Part shown: piece by piece, positions 55,391-63,946 of the stretch
How the letters are laid out: each line of letters starts with the position of its first letter
How positions within the stretch are numbered: position 1 is the first letter of the stretch
From: Slackia equolifaciens
GTDB taxonomy: Bacteria; Actinomycetota; Coriobacteriia; Coriobacteriales; Eggerthellaceae
NCBI RefSeq assembly: GCF_003725995.1
Contig: NZ_QIBX01000010.1
Location: 1-64,000, forward strand
DNA: 64,000 nucleotides
Direction of reading: 5' to 3'
Position numbers and translations under genes: made by a program
The notes under the pieces: model-generated
What the model was told of the DNA's origin: nothing
Seen by the model: the letters and a program-made list of their open reading frames with translations, nothing else
The model's database searches: none

Positions 55391-56086
55391 TTAGTGGGTC
55401 TCGTGACCCAGGTTGTCCTCGCCGGAGATGTTGTGCGTCTTCATGTCGTAGGTCAGACCGCCGTGCTCGATGCCAAAGAACATGAGCTTGGTGGGGGCCA
55501 GGCCTTCGATGTTGGCCAGGTACGCATGCAGCAGCGTGAAGCAGATGAACACGTACATCATGAAGTAGTGGATGATGCGCACGCTCATCGCGCCGCCGAA
55601 GAAGTTGATGCAGGCTTCGATGGCAGGCGTGTTGGCCGTGGGCGGCCACAGCATCAAGCCGGTGAAGAACATGAACGCGATCAGGATGGGAATCGCCAGG
55701 TAGGACAGCTTCTGCGGAACGCCAAGCTTGGCGGACAGCGGATGGTCCTTCTTCAGGAACAGGTAGTACTTGATCCATGCACCCAGCTGATGGCGGTTGT
55801 CCTTCTGAGGCAGCCACGTCTTGTAGTCGGTGACCACTTCGCGGGTACCGGCCGCCGGCGCGGACTTCACGAAGAACGCCAGCACGATACGCACGATGAC
55901 GTTCAGCATGATCACGAAGCCGAAGAAGATATGCACGCCACGCGCCATACCCATGAATTCAGGGAAGAACGGGAAGTGGATGCAGAAGCCGGTGAAGATC
56001 AGCAGGATCATGGAGATGAGGTTCACCCAGTGCGTGACGCGGAACGGCGCCGGATGCGCTTCGCGGTAATGTGCGAGATGGGCCAT
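55391..56086 (-). CDS. hyaC: Hydrogenase cytochrome b subunit
   Basis: 231-residue di-heme membrane protein of the Ni/Fe-hydrogenase b-type cytochrome family. Four to five membrane segments carry candidate heme His residues: 'RVTHWVNLISMILLIFTGFCIHFP', 'ARGVHIFFGFVIMLNVIVR', 'VRIIHYFMMYVFICFTLLHAYLA'. It anchors the hydrogenase at the membrane and passes electrons from H2 to the quinone pool. It starts one nt after the large-subunit gene ends; with the small subunit first, this is the usual small-large-cytochrome order. Confidence 0.92.
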   Translation of the reverse strand: MAHLAHYREAHPAPFRVTHWVNLISMILLIFTGFCIHFPFFPEFMGMARGVHIFFGFVIMLNVIVRIVLAFFVKSAPAAGTREVVTDYKTWLPQKDNRHQLGAWIKYYLFLKKDHPLSAKLGVPQKLSYLAIPILIAFMFFTGLMLWPPTANTPAIEACINFFGGAMSVRIIHYFMMYVFICFTLLHAYLANIEGLAPTKLMFFGIEHGGLTYDMKTHNISGEDNLGHETH

Positions 56087-56087
56087 C

Positions 56088-57746
56088 TTACTTCACCCCC
56101 CAAGGGCTCGTCACGGTTTCGAACTTCTTACCGGTCTTAGGCTCGACGATGTGCACGGCGCAAGCGGTGCAGGGGTCGAAGCTGTGGACCGTACGCAGAG
56201 CGTTGATGGGCTTCTCGATGTCGGCCACGGGCACGCCGATCAGGGCCTGCTCCATGGGGCCGTAGTTGCCCTCCGGGTCATGCGGCGCGAGGTTCCAGGT
56301 AGACGGAATGATGATCTGGTAATCGGTGATCTTGCCGTCCTTGACCTTCTCGGAGTGGTACAGGGCGCCACGCGGAGCCTCCCAGAAGCCGGTGCCTTCG
56401 CCGGTGGTCTGGGACGGTCCCTCGAAGTAGGTGCTGTCGCCGCCCTCGATGGCCTCGCACAGCTCGGTGACCCATTCCTTCATGAGGCCCGCGATGTAGA
56501 GGGTCTCGATCTGGCGGGCGCCGGTGCGTCCGAGCGTGTTCTGCAGCGCGGAGAGATCGCCCGGCTGAGCGCCCAGAGCCTCCAGCAGGCCGTCGATCTG
56601 CTCGACGATGAACGGAACGTTGCGCGCATACGCAACCAGCAAACGAGCGAAACCGCCGGTCTCAAGCGGCTTGCCGTCGTAGCGCGGGCACTTGTTCCAG
56701 GTGTAGCGGTCGTCCACGTTGTACTCGGTGAACGCGGGGTGCACGCCCTGCTCGAACGGAGGCAGGTCGGCGTCGCCCTCGTACCAGGAGCGGCCAACGT
56801 ACTCGGTGATCTTCGACTCGTCCACATCGGACAGGTTGAAGTTCTCGTCCAGAACGCCGGCGGGCAGATAACGGTTGTTCATCTGGTCGGTGTAGGACGT
56901 AGAGGCGTCGAACGGACGCTCGAACACGCCCCATGCGCCATAGCGGCCGCAGCCCTTGCCGAACGTGGCGGCCTCGGGATAGAACTGAGCCACGGCGAGA
57001 GTGTCGGGGATCAGCGTGGAGGCAACCCAGTTGTACAGCTCGTCGACGAGGCCCTTGAGGTCATCGAGCTTCTCGGCGGTGGGCACGAAGGCGGTGCCGC
57101 CGGGAACGATGGTCATGATGTGGGGCATCTTGCCGCCCAGCAGGCCGGCGATCTCGGAGGCCTTGGCCTGCATCTGCAGGGCCTCGAGATAATGCGCGGT
57201 CAGGATGAGGTCGGCCTCGGGGGTCAGGTTGTACTCGCCGGTGTCGAACCAGTTGCCGCTGAAGATGGACAGCTGGCCGTTGTCGGCGAACTTCTGCAGG
57301 CGATCCTGCAGGCCAACGAAGTCGGCGGACGGAGTGCCCAGCTCGGTGGCCAGGTCATAGGCCGCCACGGGGTCGGCGGAAAGCGCGTTAAGCGGATTCA
57401 CGTAGTCCAGGCCGGCCAGGTTGTAGAACCACAGGATGTGGCTGTGCAGGAACTGAGAGCCCTCGATCAGGTTGCGGATGATGCGGGCGTTGTTGGGAAT
57501 GGTGATCCCGTAGGCCTTCTCAGCCGCGATGGAGGACGCATGCATGTGCGAAACGGGGCACACGCCGCAGATGCGCTGCACGATGAACGCGGCATCCTCG
57601 GGGGTGCGATCGCGGACGACGAGCTCCATGCCGCGGAAGCAGCCGCCGGAAATCCAGGCGTCGGTAACAACGCCGTCGGTGACTTCCATCTCAGCGCGAA
57701 GATGGCCTTCGATACGGGTAATGGGGTCGATGACGGAACGGGTCAT
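56088..57746 (-). CDS. hyaB: [NiFe]-hydrogenase large subunit
   Basis: 552-residue subunit holding the Ni-Fe centre. The N-terminal L1 motif is 'RICGVCPVSHMHASS' (about 63-77) and the C-terminal L2 is 'DPCTACAVH', giving the four cysteine ligands. The 20 residues after the L2 His ('IVEPKTGKKFETVTSPWGVK') form the C-terminal peptide that a maturation endopeptidase removes after Ni insertion. The candidate endopeptidase is encoded at 9.7-10.4 kb, and no hyp maturation genes are in this window. Its ATG overlaps the small-subunit stop codon (TAATG). Confidence 0.96.
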   Translation of the reverse strand: MTRSVIDPITRIEGHLRAEMEVTDGVVTDAWISGGCFRGMELVVRDRTPEDAAFIVQRICGVCPVSHMHASSIAAEKAYGITIPNNARIIRNLIEGSQFLHSHILWFYNLAGLDYVNPLNALSADPVAAYDLATELGTPSADFVGLQDRLQKFADNGQLSIFSGNWFDTGEYNLTPEADLILTAHYLEALQMQAKASEIAGLLGGKMPHIMTIVPGGTAFVPTAEKLDDLKGLVDELYNWVASTLIPDTLAVAQFYPEAATFGKGCGRYGAWGVFERPFDASTSYTDQMNNRYLPAGVLDENFNLSDVDESKITEYVGRSWYEGDADLPPFEQGVHPAFTEYNVDDRYTWNKCPRYDGKPLETGGFARLLVAYARNVPFIVEQIDGLLEALGAQPGDLSALQNTLGRTGARQIETLYIAGLMKEWVTELCEAIEGGDSTYFEGPSQTTGEGTGFWEAPRGALYHSEKVKDGKITDYQIIIPSTWNLAPHDPEGNYGPMEQALIGVPVADIEKPINALRTVHSFDPCTACAVHIVEPKTGKKFETVTSPWGVK

Positions 57747-58981
57747 TACTTATCGCCTCCCTTCTTGCTTGCGGCTTCCACGTCTTCCTTCTTGTACACG
57801 CCGATGGACTTATCGGGGTGCTTGGCATCCCATGCGCGCACCTTCTCGAACTCGGCGCCCTTAGGCACACGACCCGCGGCCTTCATGCCGAAGCCATGGA
57901 TGACCAGGGCAACGGCCACAACGCCGGTCACAATGGGAGCGATGATCTCGGGCTGGATCAGGAAGTCGCCGACGCGCAGGTCGCGATGGCGCTTGAAGAA
58001 CGGGGTGTTGACCTCGACCCAGTTCTGGCCCGGGTTCATCGGGTTGGCCTCGCAGCAACCGATGCAGGGGGCGCCGGCCTCGACGCACCAGCTGCGACGG
58101 TGGTTGTAGCGCACGATGCCGCAATTCGCCTTGGTCTGAGGGCCACGGCAACCGAGCGGATAGAGGCAATAGCCCTTGGCCTCCTCGGGGCTGCCGAACT
58201 GGTAGACGAACTCGCCGTTCTCGAAGTGGCCGCGACGCTGGCAGTTGTCATGGATGGTCTGGCCGAAGATCTGGGTGGGCTTGTTCTCGGCGTTGAGCTC
58301 GGGCAGGCGGTTGAGCAGCAGGTACTCGATGAGCACCGCGCACAGCCACTCGGGATTGGGCGGGCAGCCGGGGATGTTGATGACCGGCGTGCTGATGCCC
58401 TCTTCCTGCAGGAACTGCTGGACGCCCATGGCGTTGGACGGATTGGGGTGGGCAGCCATCCAACCGCCGTTGACGGCGCAGGAGCCGAGCGCGACCACGG
58501 CGGTAGCGTTTGCGGCAGCCTCGGTCAGATGCTCGTAGCCAGGCTTGTCGGCGACACGCAGCGCGTTGCCGTCCCAGCCCTTGAGCACAGCGCCCTCGTA
58601 GACCAGGATGTAGTTGCCGGCCTCGATGGTCTGAGCCTTTGCCTCCTCCATCGAATGGCCCGCGGCGGCGGAGAGCGTCTCGCTGTAGTTCAGCGAGATG
58701 AGCTCGAGCACGACCGTCGCGGCATCCGGGGCGTCGATCTGAGCGAACGCCTCGGTGCAGCCGGTGCAGGAAGCGCCCTCAATCCAGATAACGGGATACA
58801 GGTCGCCCTGGCTGGCGCCAATGACGGACTCCTCGAGGGCATGGGCCACGCGGGGCGCGGCGGCTTCACCCAAGCCTGCCATGACCGCGATGGTGCCGCA
58901 CAGTTTCATGAAGCTGCGGCGCGAGACACCTCGCGACTCGAGCATGCCTTGAAACTCTGTGGCAGTGGCCTTGTTGTCCAT
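57746..58981 (-). CDS. hyaA: [NiFe]-hydrogenase small subunit with Tat signal
   Basis: 411-residue Fe-S subunit. The twin-arginine signal 'GVSRRSFMKLCGTIAVMAGLG' (about 18-38) exports the folded heterodimer. Cys clusters match three Fe-S centres: 'EGASCTGCTEAF', 'GSCAVNGGW', 'PGCPPNPEWL', then 'DNCQRRGHF', 'YCLYPLGCRGPQTKANCG' and 'WCVEAGAPCIGCCEANP'. A C-terminal membrane helix ('IAPIVTGVVAVALVIHGFGM') anchors it. Coriobacteriia are known to carry group-1 uptake hydrogenases placed in subgroup 1i; this one probably belongs there. GGAGGT precedes the ATG. Confidence 0.96.
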   Translation of the reverse strand: MDNKATATEFQGMLESRGVSRRSFMKLCGTIAVMAGLGEAAAPRVAHALEESVIGASQGDLYPVIWIEGASCTGCTEAFAQIDAPDAATVVLELISLNYSETLSAAAGHSMEEAKAQTIEAGNYILVYEGAVLKGWDGNALRVADKPGYEHLTEAAANATAVVALGSCAVNGGWMAAHPNPSNAMGVQQFLQEEGISTPVINIPGCPPNPEWLCAVLIEYLLLNRLPELNAENKPTQIFGQTIHDNCQRRGHFENGEFVYQFGSPEEAKGYCLYPLGCRGPQTKANCGIVRYNHRRSWCVEAGAPCIGCCEANPMNPGQNWVEVNTPFFKRHRDLRVGDFLIQPEIIAPIVTGVVAVALVIHGFGMKAAGRVPKGAEFEKVRAWDAKHPDKSIGVYKKEDVEAASKKGGDK

Positions 58982-59194
58982 ACGTACACCTCCTATATAG
59001 ATGTATGCTGAAGAAACTGACGGGTGGCATTATGCACCAAAATTAGTAACAAAAACGTTTGCGTTCCGTCACTTTCCGCACAGACTGGCCATATTCGCGG
59101 CAAAAGGCACGACTGTGTGAATAATAAAAGGGTTCGTAACACGATGTGCTACAAACCCAATCACCGGTAACACGTTTTTCTACCCAGAGAGAGC

Positions 59195-59226
59195 AAAAAT
59201 GCCCGGGAAATCAATCCCGGGCATTT
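59195..59226 (-). terminator. Rubrerythrin terminator
   Basis: AAATGCCCGGG pairs with CCCGGGCATTT around nine nt, then TT on minus, 10 nt after the rubrerythrin stop. The gap from here to the hydrogenase start (58982-59194) contains a CATAAT box (about 59030) and the palindrome AAACGTTT (59056) as possible operon control sites. Confidence 0.85.
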
Positions 59227-59234
59227 CATTCGCC

Positions 59235-59774
59235 TTAGTAGTTCTCGGCGCGAATCTCGAAGTGGGCCTGAGGATGCGCGCAAACGGGGCACACAAGCGG
59301 CGCCTCGGTGCCGATGTGGATATGGCCGCAGTTGTTGCACTTCCACGCGTGCACCTCGCCGCGCTTGAACACCTCGCCGGCGTTGATGCGCTCGATGAGC
59401 TTGCGATAGCGAGCCTCGTGCTCCTTCTCTACGGCAGCCACGCCCTCGAACAGGCGCGCGAGCTCGTCGAAGCCCTCATCTTTGGCGGTCTTAGCGAACT
59501 CGGCGTACATGTCGGTCCACTCATAGTTCTCACCGGCAGCCGCGTCGGCCAGGTTCTCCAACGTGGTAGGAATCTTGCCGCCATGCAGCGCCTTGAACCA
59601 GAGCTTGGCGTGCTCGGACTCGTTCTTGGCGGTCTCGGCGAAAATGTTCTGGATCTGAACGTAGCCGTCCTTTTTCGCCTGGGAGGCATAGTAAAGATAC
59701 TTCGTGTGCGCCTGCGACTCGCCGGCGAACGCAGTCATGAGGTTCTTTTCGGTCTGGGTGCCCTTAAGCTCCAT
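59235..59774 (-). CDS. rbr: Rubrerythrin
   Basis: 179-residue peroxide-scavenging protein from the ATG at 59774 (AAAGGGGGA upstream). A four-helix ferritin-like di-iron domain holds the ligand motifs '[16 protein letters not shown]' and '[18 protein letters not shown]', and later '[16 protein letters not shown]'. It is followed by a C-terminal rubredoxin domain with '[10 protein letters not shown]' and 'CPVCAHP'. It reduces H2O2 with electrons from rubredoxin or NADH systems and is typical of anaerobes. Monocistronic. Confidence 0.97.
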   Translation of the reverse strand: MELKGTQTEKNLMTAFAGESQAHTKYLYYASQAKKDGYVQIQNIFAETAKNESEHAKLWFKALHGGKIPTTLENLADAAAGENYEWTDMYAEFAKTAKDEGFDELARLFEGVAAVEKEHEARYRKLIERINAGEVFKRGEVHAWKCNNCGHIHIGTEAPLVCPVCAHPQAHFEIRAENY

Positions 59775-59972
59775 GGGTCGTCCCCCTTTCTCCCGTGGCA
59801 TCGCGCCCGGGGTCGAAAAACATCGCGCAACATGCGCGCAACGGCCATGCCGTCATGCGCCAGCATACTCCTCTGCTAGCACGTTGTCTTCGGAGGAGCC
59901 GTAAACTACCGAAGAATCACCCACGATGCCGAAGCAAGCCCTCAAACCGAACGTTTCCGAGAAAGCGCGCCG

Positions 59973-60980
59973 CTAAAGCAAGCGCCAGCCCGCGCCGTCT
60001 CGCGCAAAGAACCCCTCGCGCTCCATATCAGCCATGATGGAATCGAAGGCGGCACGATCGATGCCGTCGCGCGCCGCCTCGCGTTCTGCTCGATTGAGGC
60101 GTGCGAACAGGTCGTCGCCGCTAATGCCCGGGCTTGCCATGACCTCACGCAGAAGCCACGAGCGCTTTTGGCGACGCGAGCCCTCAAACGCGCTCTGACG
60201 CGTATAGGCAGCGGCGCGACGACTGGGGTTCACCTGGGTTTTCTTAAGATACGCGCCCACGTCTAGCAGCGCGTAATACCACCCGCGCACGTCCTCTGCC
60301 GGACATGCGGCCTCGACAAGCGGCCGCAGCTGTTTGTCGGTCACGCGTTCGGCATCCGGGAAGAACCGATGGATGAACACGGCACGCACGTTGGTTTCGA
60401 TATAGACGCAGGGCACATCGCGCGAGAACGCCGTGATGCCGGCGGCGGTGGCCTCGCCGATGCCGGGAAGCTTCATGAGCTCCTCCACCCCCTCGGGCAT
60501 GCGGCCGCCGAACCGCTCGGAGCAAATGTCGGCCGCGCGCTTCAGGGCAAGCGCCCGCCGGTTGTAGCCCATGCCCTGCCACTCCTCCACCACATCGCCC
60601 GACGAGGCGGCGGCAAGGGCGTCAACGGTGGGGAACCGAGAAAGGAAGCGCTCCCAGCGGGTCAGCACGCGCGCCACCTGCGTTTGCTGCAGCATGACCT
60701 CCGAGATCCATATCTCGTACGGATCGCGCGTGTTGCGCCATGGGAGGTCGCGGTAGAGCTCTTTGCCCTGCGCCCGCACCTCGGCCACGAAAGCGTCCAT
60801 ATCGGCACGCGGCACCGTGAGCGCAGAGTGCGAAACCGCCCCGGACTTCGGGGCGGCAACGTTGCTTCTATGCTGTTGCGATGCGCTTCGATCGCAGTCG
60901 CCTGCGGAGCGAGCAGACCGGAGGGCATACATGTCCGGTCGGCCGTCACATGCACCGGCATCTCCGGTGCGCGCGACCAT
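59973..60980 (-). CDS. MutY-like HhH-GPD DNA glycosylase lacking the Fe-S cluster
   Basis: 335 residues, of which the first 60 are a disordered extension. The fold shows 'PYEIWISEVMLQQTQV' with the catalytic Glu, and the helix-hairpin-helix 'LMKLPGIGEATAAGITAFSR'. Two classic MutY features differ. The HhH-following Asp (usually LDGNV) is Glu here ('VYIETNVRAVF'). The C-terminal Cys set of the [4Fe-4S] cluster (CxxxxxxCxxCxxxxxC) is absent; the protein runs 'DVGAYLKKTQVNPSRRAAAY', and no NUDIX-like 8-oxoG domain follows. Coupled to the Rrf2 gene by a TAATG overlap; an internal ATG at 60800 is also possible. Confidence 0.82.
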   Translation of the reverse strand: MVARTGDAGACDGRPDMYALRSARSAGDCDRSASQQHRSNVAAPKSGAVSHSALTVPRADMDAFVAEVRAQGKELYRDLPWRNTRDPYEIWISEVMLQQTQVARVLTRWERFLSRFPTVDALAAASSGDVVEEWQGMGYNRRALALKRAADICSERFGGRMPEGVEELMKLPGIGEATAAGITAFSRDVPCVYIETNVRAVFIHRFFPDAERVTDKQLRPLVEAACPAEDVRGWYYALLDVGAYLKKTQVNPSRRAAAYTRQSAFEGSRRQKRSWLLREVMASPGISGDDLFARLNRAEREAARDGIDRAAFDSIMADMEREGFFARDGAGWRLL

Positions 60981-61387
60981 TAGGCGTGCCCCTTGGAGAA
61001 CAGCGCGTCAAGCGTAATGGAGTCGAAAAAGTCGCGAAGAATGTTGTCAGCCTGCTTCCATACGCTGCGGAACTCGCACATGCCGCACTTCTCGCAATAC
61101 TCGGGATTGTCGGCGCACGGGGACATCATGAGCGGCCCCTGCAGCGCCTCAAGCACCTCGAGCAATGTGGTAGTGGACGGATCGCATGCCAGCGTCAGAC
61201 CGCCCTTGGCTCCACGCACGGTCTTGAGCAGACCGGCGCGCACCAGGTCATGCTGAATGCTGCGCGCGAACGCATAGGGAATCCCCTCTCGGTCGGCCAC
61301 CTCGGACACCGACACGTACGCGTCCTTGCTCTCGTAGGCAGCGCGAATGATGCGGCACGCGTAATCGCTTCTGCGGGTCAGCTCCAT
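60980..61387 (-). CDS. Rrf2-family transcription regulator
   Basis: 135-residue winged-helix protein. 'MELTRRSDYACRIIRAAYES' and 'VADREGIPYAFARSIQHDLVRAGLLKTVRGAKGGL' are the Rrf2/IscR DNA-binding part, with the wing ending in RGAKGGL. It has four Cys in 'PCADNPEYCEKCGMCEF', in the region where IscR and NsrR bind an Fe-S cluster, so it could sense redox, NO or Fe-S status. Operator not visible. It sits between an AAA-like gene (6 nt before it) and the MutY-like gene it is coupled to. Confidence 0.92.
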   Translation of the reverse strand: MELTRRSDYACRIIRAAYESKDAYVSVSEVADREGIPYAFARSIQHDLVRAGLLKTVRGAKGGLTLACDPSTTTLLEVLEALQGPLMMSPCADNPEYCEKCGMCEFRSVWKQADNILRDFFDSITLDALFSKGHA

Positions 61388-61393
61388 CGCGCA

Positions 61394-63028
61394 TCACCAG
61401 CCCATCGCATCGTCGGCGCCCAGGCGGCCGCCTTCGGCCTCGAACCGCTCGATCTGGGCGCGGAATTCCTTCACAACGGCATCCTCCAACTGGTGGTATT
61501 CATCGGAATCCAGCGGCTGGAAGTTAGAGATGTGCTCGTACATCATCTCCTGAGTCACCGGCACGTAGTGGCGCGACTTAAGACCCTGGCGATACGCATC
61601 CTCCACCGCCTCGCGTGCCGCGGTGGCGATGTCGGTGCGCGACAGATTGCGCGACAGGCGCGTAAGCCTGCTCAGGTCGAGCTGCCTGATAGACGGATGG
61701 TCAAGCGCCATGCAGTCCCAAATCGCGCGACGCTCGAGCTCGTCGGGCAAGTAGATATCCACGATATGCATAGGCTCCATAAGGTCATAGAGGTAGCCCT
61801 GATCGGGTGCATCGCCGGCCATGGATGCGAGCACGTAGATATCGGGGTTGGCAACAGCAGTACTGATGAGGGTGATCGCCTCGCGCGCGGCACGGGCCAT
61901 ATTGGCGAACATGATGCCCTCGCCGTCGGAGGCGGACGCCGCCTCGATGAGCGGCGCGCCCCACAGATCGATATCCTCGAGCACGAGCACACCCGGGGCG
62001 TCAAGCGTCATGCGCCCGGTCAGGCGCGGCTGGCGATCGGCAGACACGGTGACGCAGAGCACGGGCATGCCCTGCGGGCCGGGCTGCATCTGCACGCGCA
62101 TCGCGGGAAGCCCCAGCTCGCCCACCACGGCCGTCATGAACACCGAGGCGTCTTCGCGCGACGAGGTGCGGTACACCACGGTGCCGTTGGCGGAAAGCTT
62201 ATCGAGCCCATGTTGAGCGCGCAGCGTATCGATGAGCAGGCGATATGCCTCGTCCTGTTTGATGCCGATGCCCAATGCGCGGGTATCCTCGATGATGCCG
62301 TCGAAGCCCACCAGATCGCTGAAATCCATGGTGCGGCGCGGCGCCGTGCGCGTATCGGCGTCTTTACCCTTCGCCGATTTAAGCTTGCCTACGCCCACGA
62401 TGCGCGCCTTGCTAGCAGCCGGCGCATCCGCCGAGGCGCTCTCCGTTGAAGAGGCTTCCCCTTCAACGACCGCATCGGACTGATCGCCCTGCTGCGCCTG
62501 AACCTCCAGCTCATCAAGCTGCCCTTCGGGCTGCTCCTCCCCCGCGCCGTCCTCGGACTCGGGATAGAGCGCCGAGACGATGGGGGTGATGCCTGAAATA
62601 TGGGCATGCGCGCCGATTTCTTCCGAAATCAAATCAGCCATATCCTCCAGATCGGCTCGAGAAATGCCGAATTCGGAGAGCTTGTCCAGCGCCAAATCCT
62701 GCAGGCGGCGCGCGAACCGCTCGGTCTCATCACCGGTCAGATGCGGCTCAAGCTTGTCGAAAATGTATTCCGCCATGGAGCGCTCGCGCAAATCGCACGC
62801 GACCTCCCACGCCTCGCGCAGGGCGCCGATGGCGTCCATATCGGGCAGAGGGCTGCGCTTGCATGACTCCTCATAGGCGGTCATGTACAAATGCATCGCA
62901 AGCACCTTATCGCCCGCCCGTTTGGCTTCGCGGGCAGCGGAGAGATAATCGGCCCGAGGCTCGTGGGCGTCGGCTGGCTCCTGATGCTGATCGGCGAAAT
63001 TGGATTCGTTGTCTTTGCTTTCGAACAT
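61394..63028 (-). CDS. AAA-like protein without Walker A, unknown function
   Basis: 544 residues. N-terminal helical (TPR-like) region of about 130 residues ('LAMHLYMTAYEESCKR', 'ALREAWEVACDLRERSMAEYIFDKLEP'), an acidic Gln/Glu/Ser linker (160-215), then an AAA-like module. In this module 'FSDLVGFDGIIEDTRALGIG' opens the domain, 'APGVLVLEDIDLWGA' matches Walker B, and 'RLTRLSRNLSRTDIATAAREAVEDAYRQG' matches the lid helices of FtsH-type proteases. But no GxxGxGK(T/S) P-loop is found where it should be ('LDKLSANGTVVYRTSSREDA'). I think it is a non-hydrolysing relative. CCAAGGAGG precedes the ATG. It is first in the Rrf2-MutY unit. Confidence 0.75.
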   Translation of the reverse strand: MFESKDNESNFADQHQEPADAHEPRADYLSAAREAKRAGDKVLAMHLYMTAYEESCKRSPLPDMDAIGALREAWEVACDLRERSMAEYIFDKLEPHLTGDETERFARRLQDLALDKLSEFGISRADLEDMADLISEEIGAHAHISGITPIVSALYPESEDGAGEEQPEGQLDELEVQAQQGDQSDAVVEGEASSTESASADAPAASKARIVGVGKLKSAKGKDADTRTAPRRTMDFSDLVGFDGIIEDTRALGIGIKQDEAYRLLIDTLRAQHGLDKLSANGTVVYRTSSREDASVFMTAVVGELGLPAMRVQMQPGPQGMPVLCVTVSADRQPRLTGRMTLDAPGVLVLEDIDLWGAPLIEAASASDGEGIMFANMARAAREAITLISTAVANPDIYVLASMAGDAPDQGYLYDLMEPMHIVDIYLPDELERRAIWDCMALDHPSIRQLDLSRLTRLSRNLSRTDIATAAREAVEDAYRQGLKSRHYVPVTQEMMYEHISNFQPLDSDEYHQLEDAVVKEFRAQIERFEAEGGRLGADDAMGW

Positions 63029-63134
63029 GAGGGCCCACCTCCTTGGGAATTGTCAATGAAAAGGTATCAGTTAAAGTTTAGACAAGCGGAGGCGCACGCG
63101 CAAACCGCGTGGGAAAGATTTGAGCATTGCGCCC

Positions 63135-63836
63135 TTAATTCTTCACATCCTCGCTCCAGTCGAGCACGGTCCAGCCGCGGCGACGCGCCTCGCGCTCGAG
63201 CGGATTGTCTGGGCACACGGCAAAACCGCGCGTGGCGGCAGAAAGCAGCGGCGCATCCGAATGGTGGTCGCCGTAGGCCTCCACGAGCTCCCAGTTTCCA
63301 ACGCCGTAACGGGCATCGGCGTAGGCGCGTATGCAGTTGACCTTCTCCTGGCCCTCTACGCACGGCCCATCAACATGGGTGGTATAGCAGCCGTGCTCAT
63401 CCACCGCCATCTTGGTGGCGATGAATCCGTCGAACGGATGGAGCTCCTGGGCGCGTTGGATGATGGGCTCGAACGTGGCGGAAACCACAAGCACCTCTAC
63501 GCCCTGTTCTCGCAGCGCGCGCATGGCGGCATCGGCCTGCGGGCGGAAGCGATCCTGCCCTGCGATCACCTCATCGTAAAACGCGCGCAGATACTCGTCG
63601 GCCTCGCGTTGCGGGAGCCCTTCGAACGCGGTGAACACAAGGCCCCTCACCCACGCCTCGTTCTGAGGCAGGCGCAGCTTGTAAGCGATGCCCCACGACG
63701 CGATTTTCGCGGTGACGCGTTTTCCCAGAAGTTTGTCGCGCAAAAGGTAGCGCACGAGCAGAACGGGGGAATTTCCCCTGATGGATGTGCCATCGAAATC
63801 GAAGGCGGCAATTTTATGTAGAGTGCTTCCAGACAT
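63135..63836 (-). CDS. HAD-IB family hydrolase (SerB-like phosphatase)
   Basis: 233 residues. Motif I 'IAAFDFDGTSIRGNS' has the DxD pair; motif II is 'VVSATFEP' (Thr/Ser); motif III/IV 'EAYGDHHSDAPLLSAATRG' (GDxxxD). A helical cap ('LVRYLLRDKLLGKRVTAK', 'AYKLRLPQNEAWVRG') lies after motif I, as in the C1 subclass of phosphoserine phosphatases and related enzymes. Substrate could be a phosphoamino acid or phospholipid head group. Ribosome-binding site is weak (AGAAAG). Isolated between the AAA-like gene and the ABC-exporter end. Confidence 0.87.
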   Translation of the reverse strand: MSGSTLHKIAAFDFDGTSIRGNSPVLLVRYLLRDKLLGKRVTAKIASWGIAYKLRLPQNEAWVRGLVFTAFEGLPQREADEYLRAFYDEVIAGQDRFRPQADAAMRALREQGVEVLVVSATFEPIIQRAQELHPFDGFIATKMAVDEHGCYTTHVDGPCVEGQEKVNCIRAYADARYGVGNWELVEAYGDHHSDAPLLSAATRGFAVCPDNPLEREARRRGWTVLDWSEDVKN

Positions 63837-63946
63837 ATCTTTCTCAATCGCTCAGGCGCCGCCCCGCGCACGTCGCGAAAAGCGGCACCTGAAATTCTAA
63901 CCTTCGCAGCGCCTATCGGCAAATCCGCGCACCAAAACGGGGGCGT

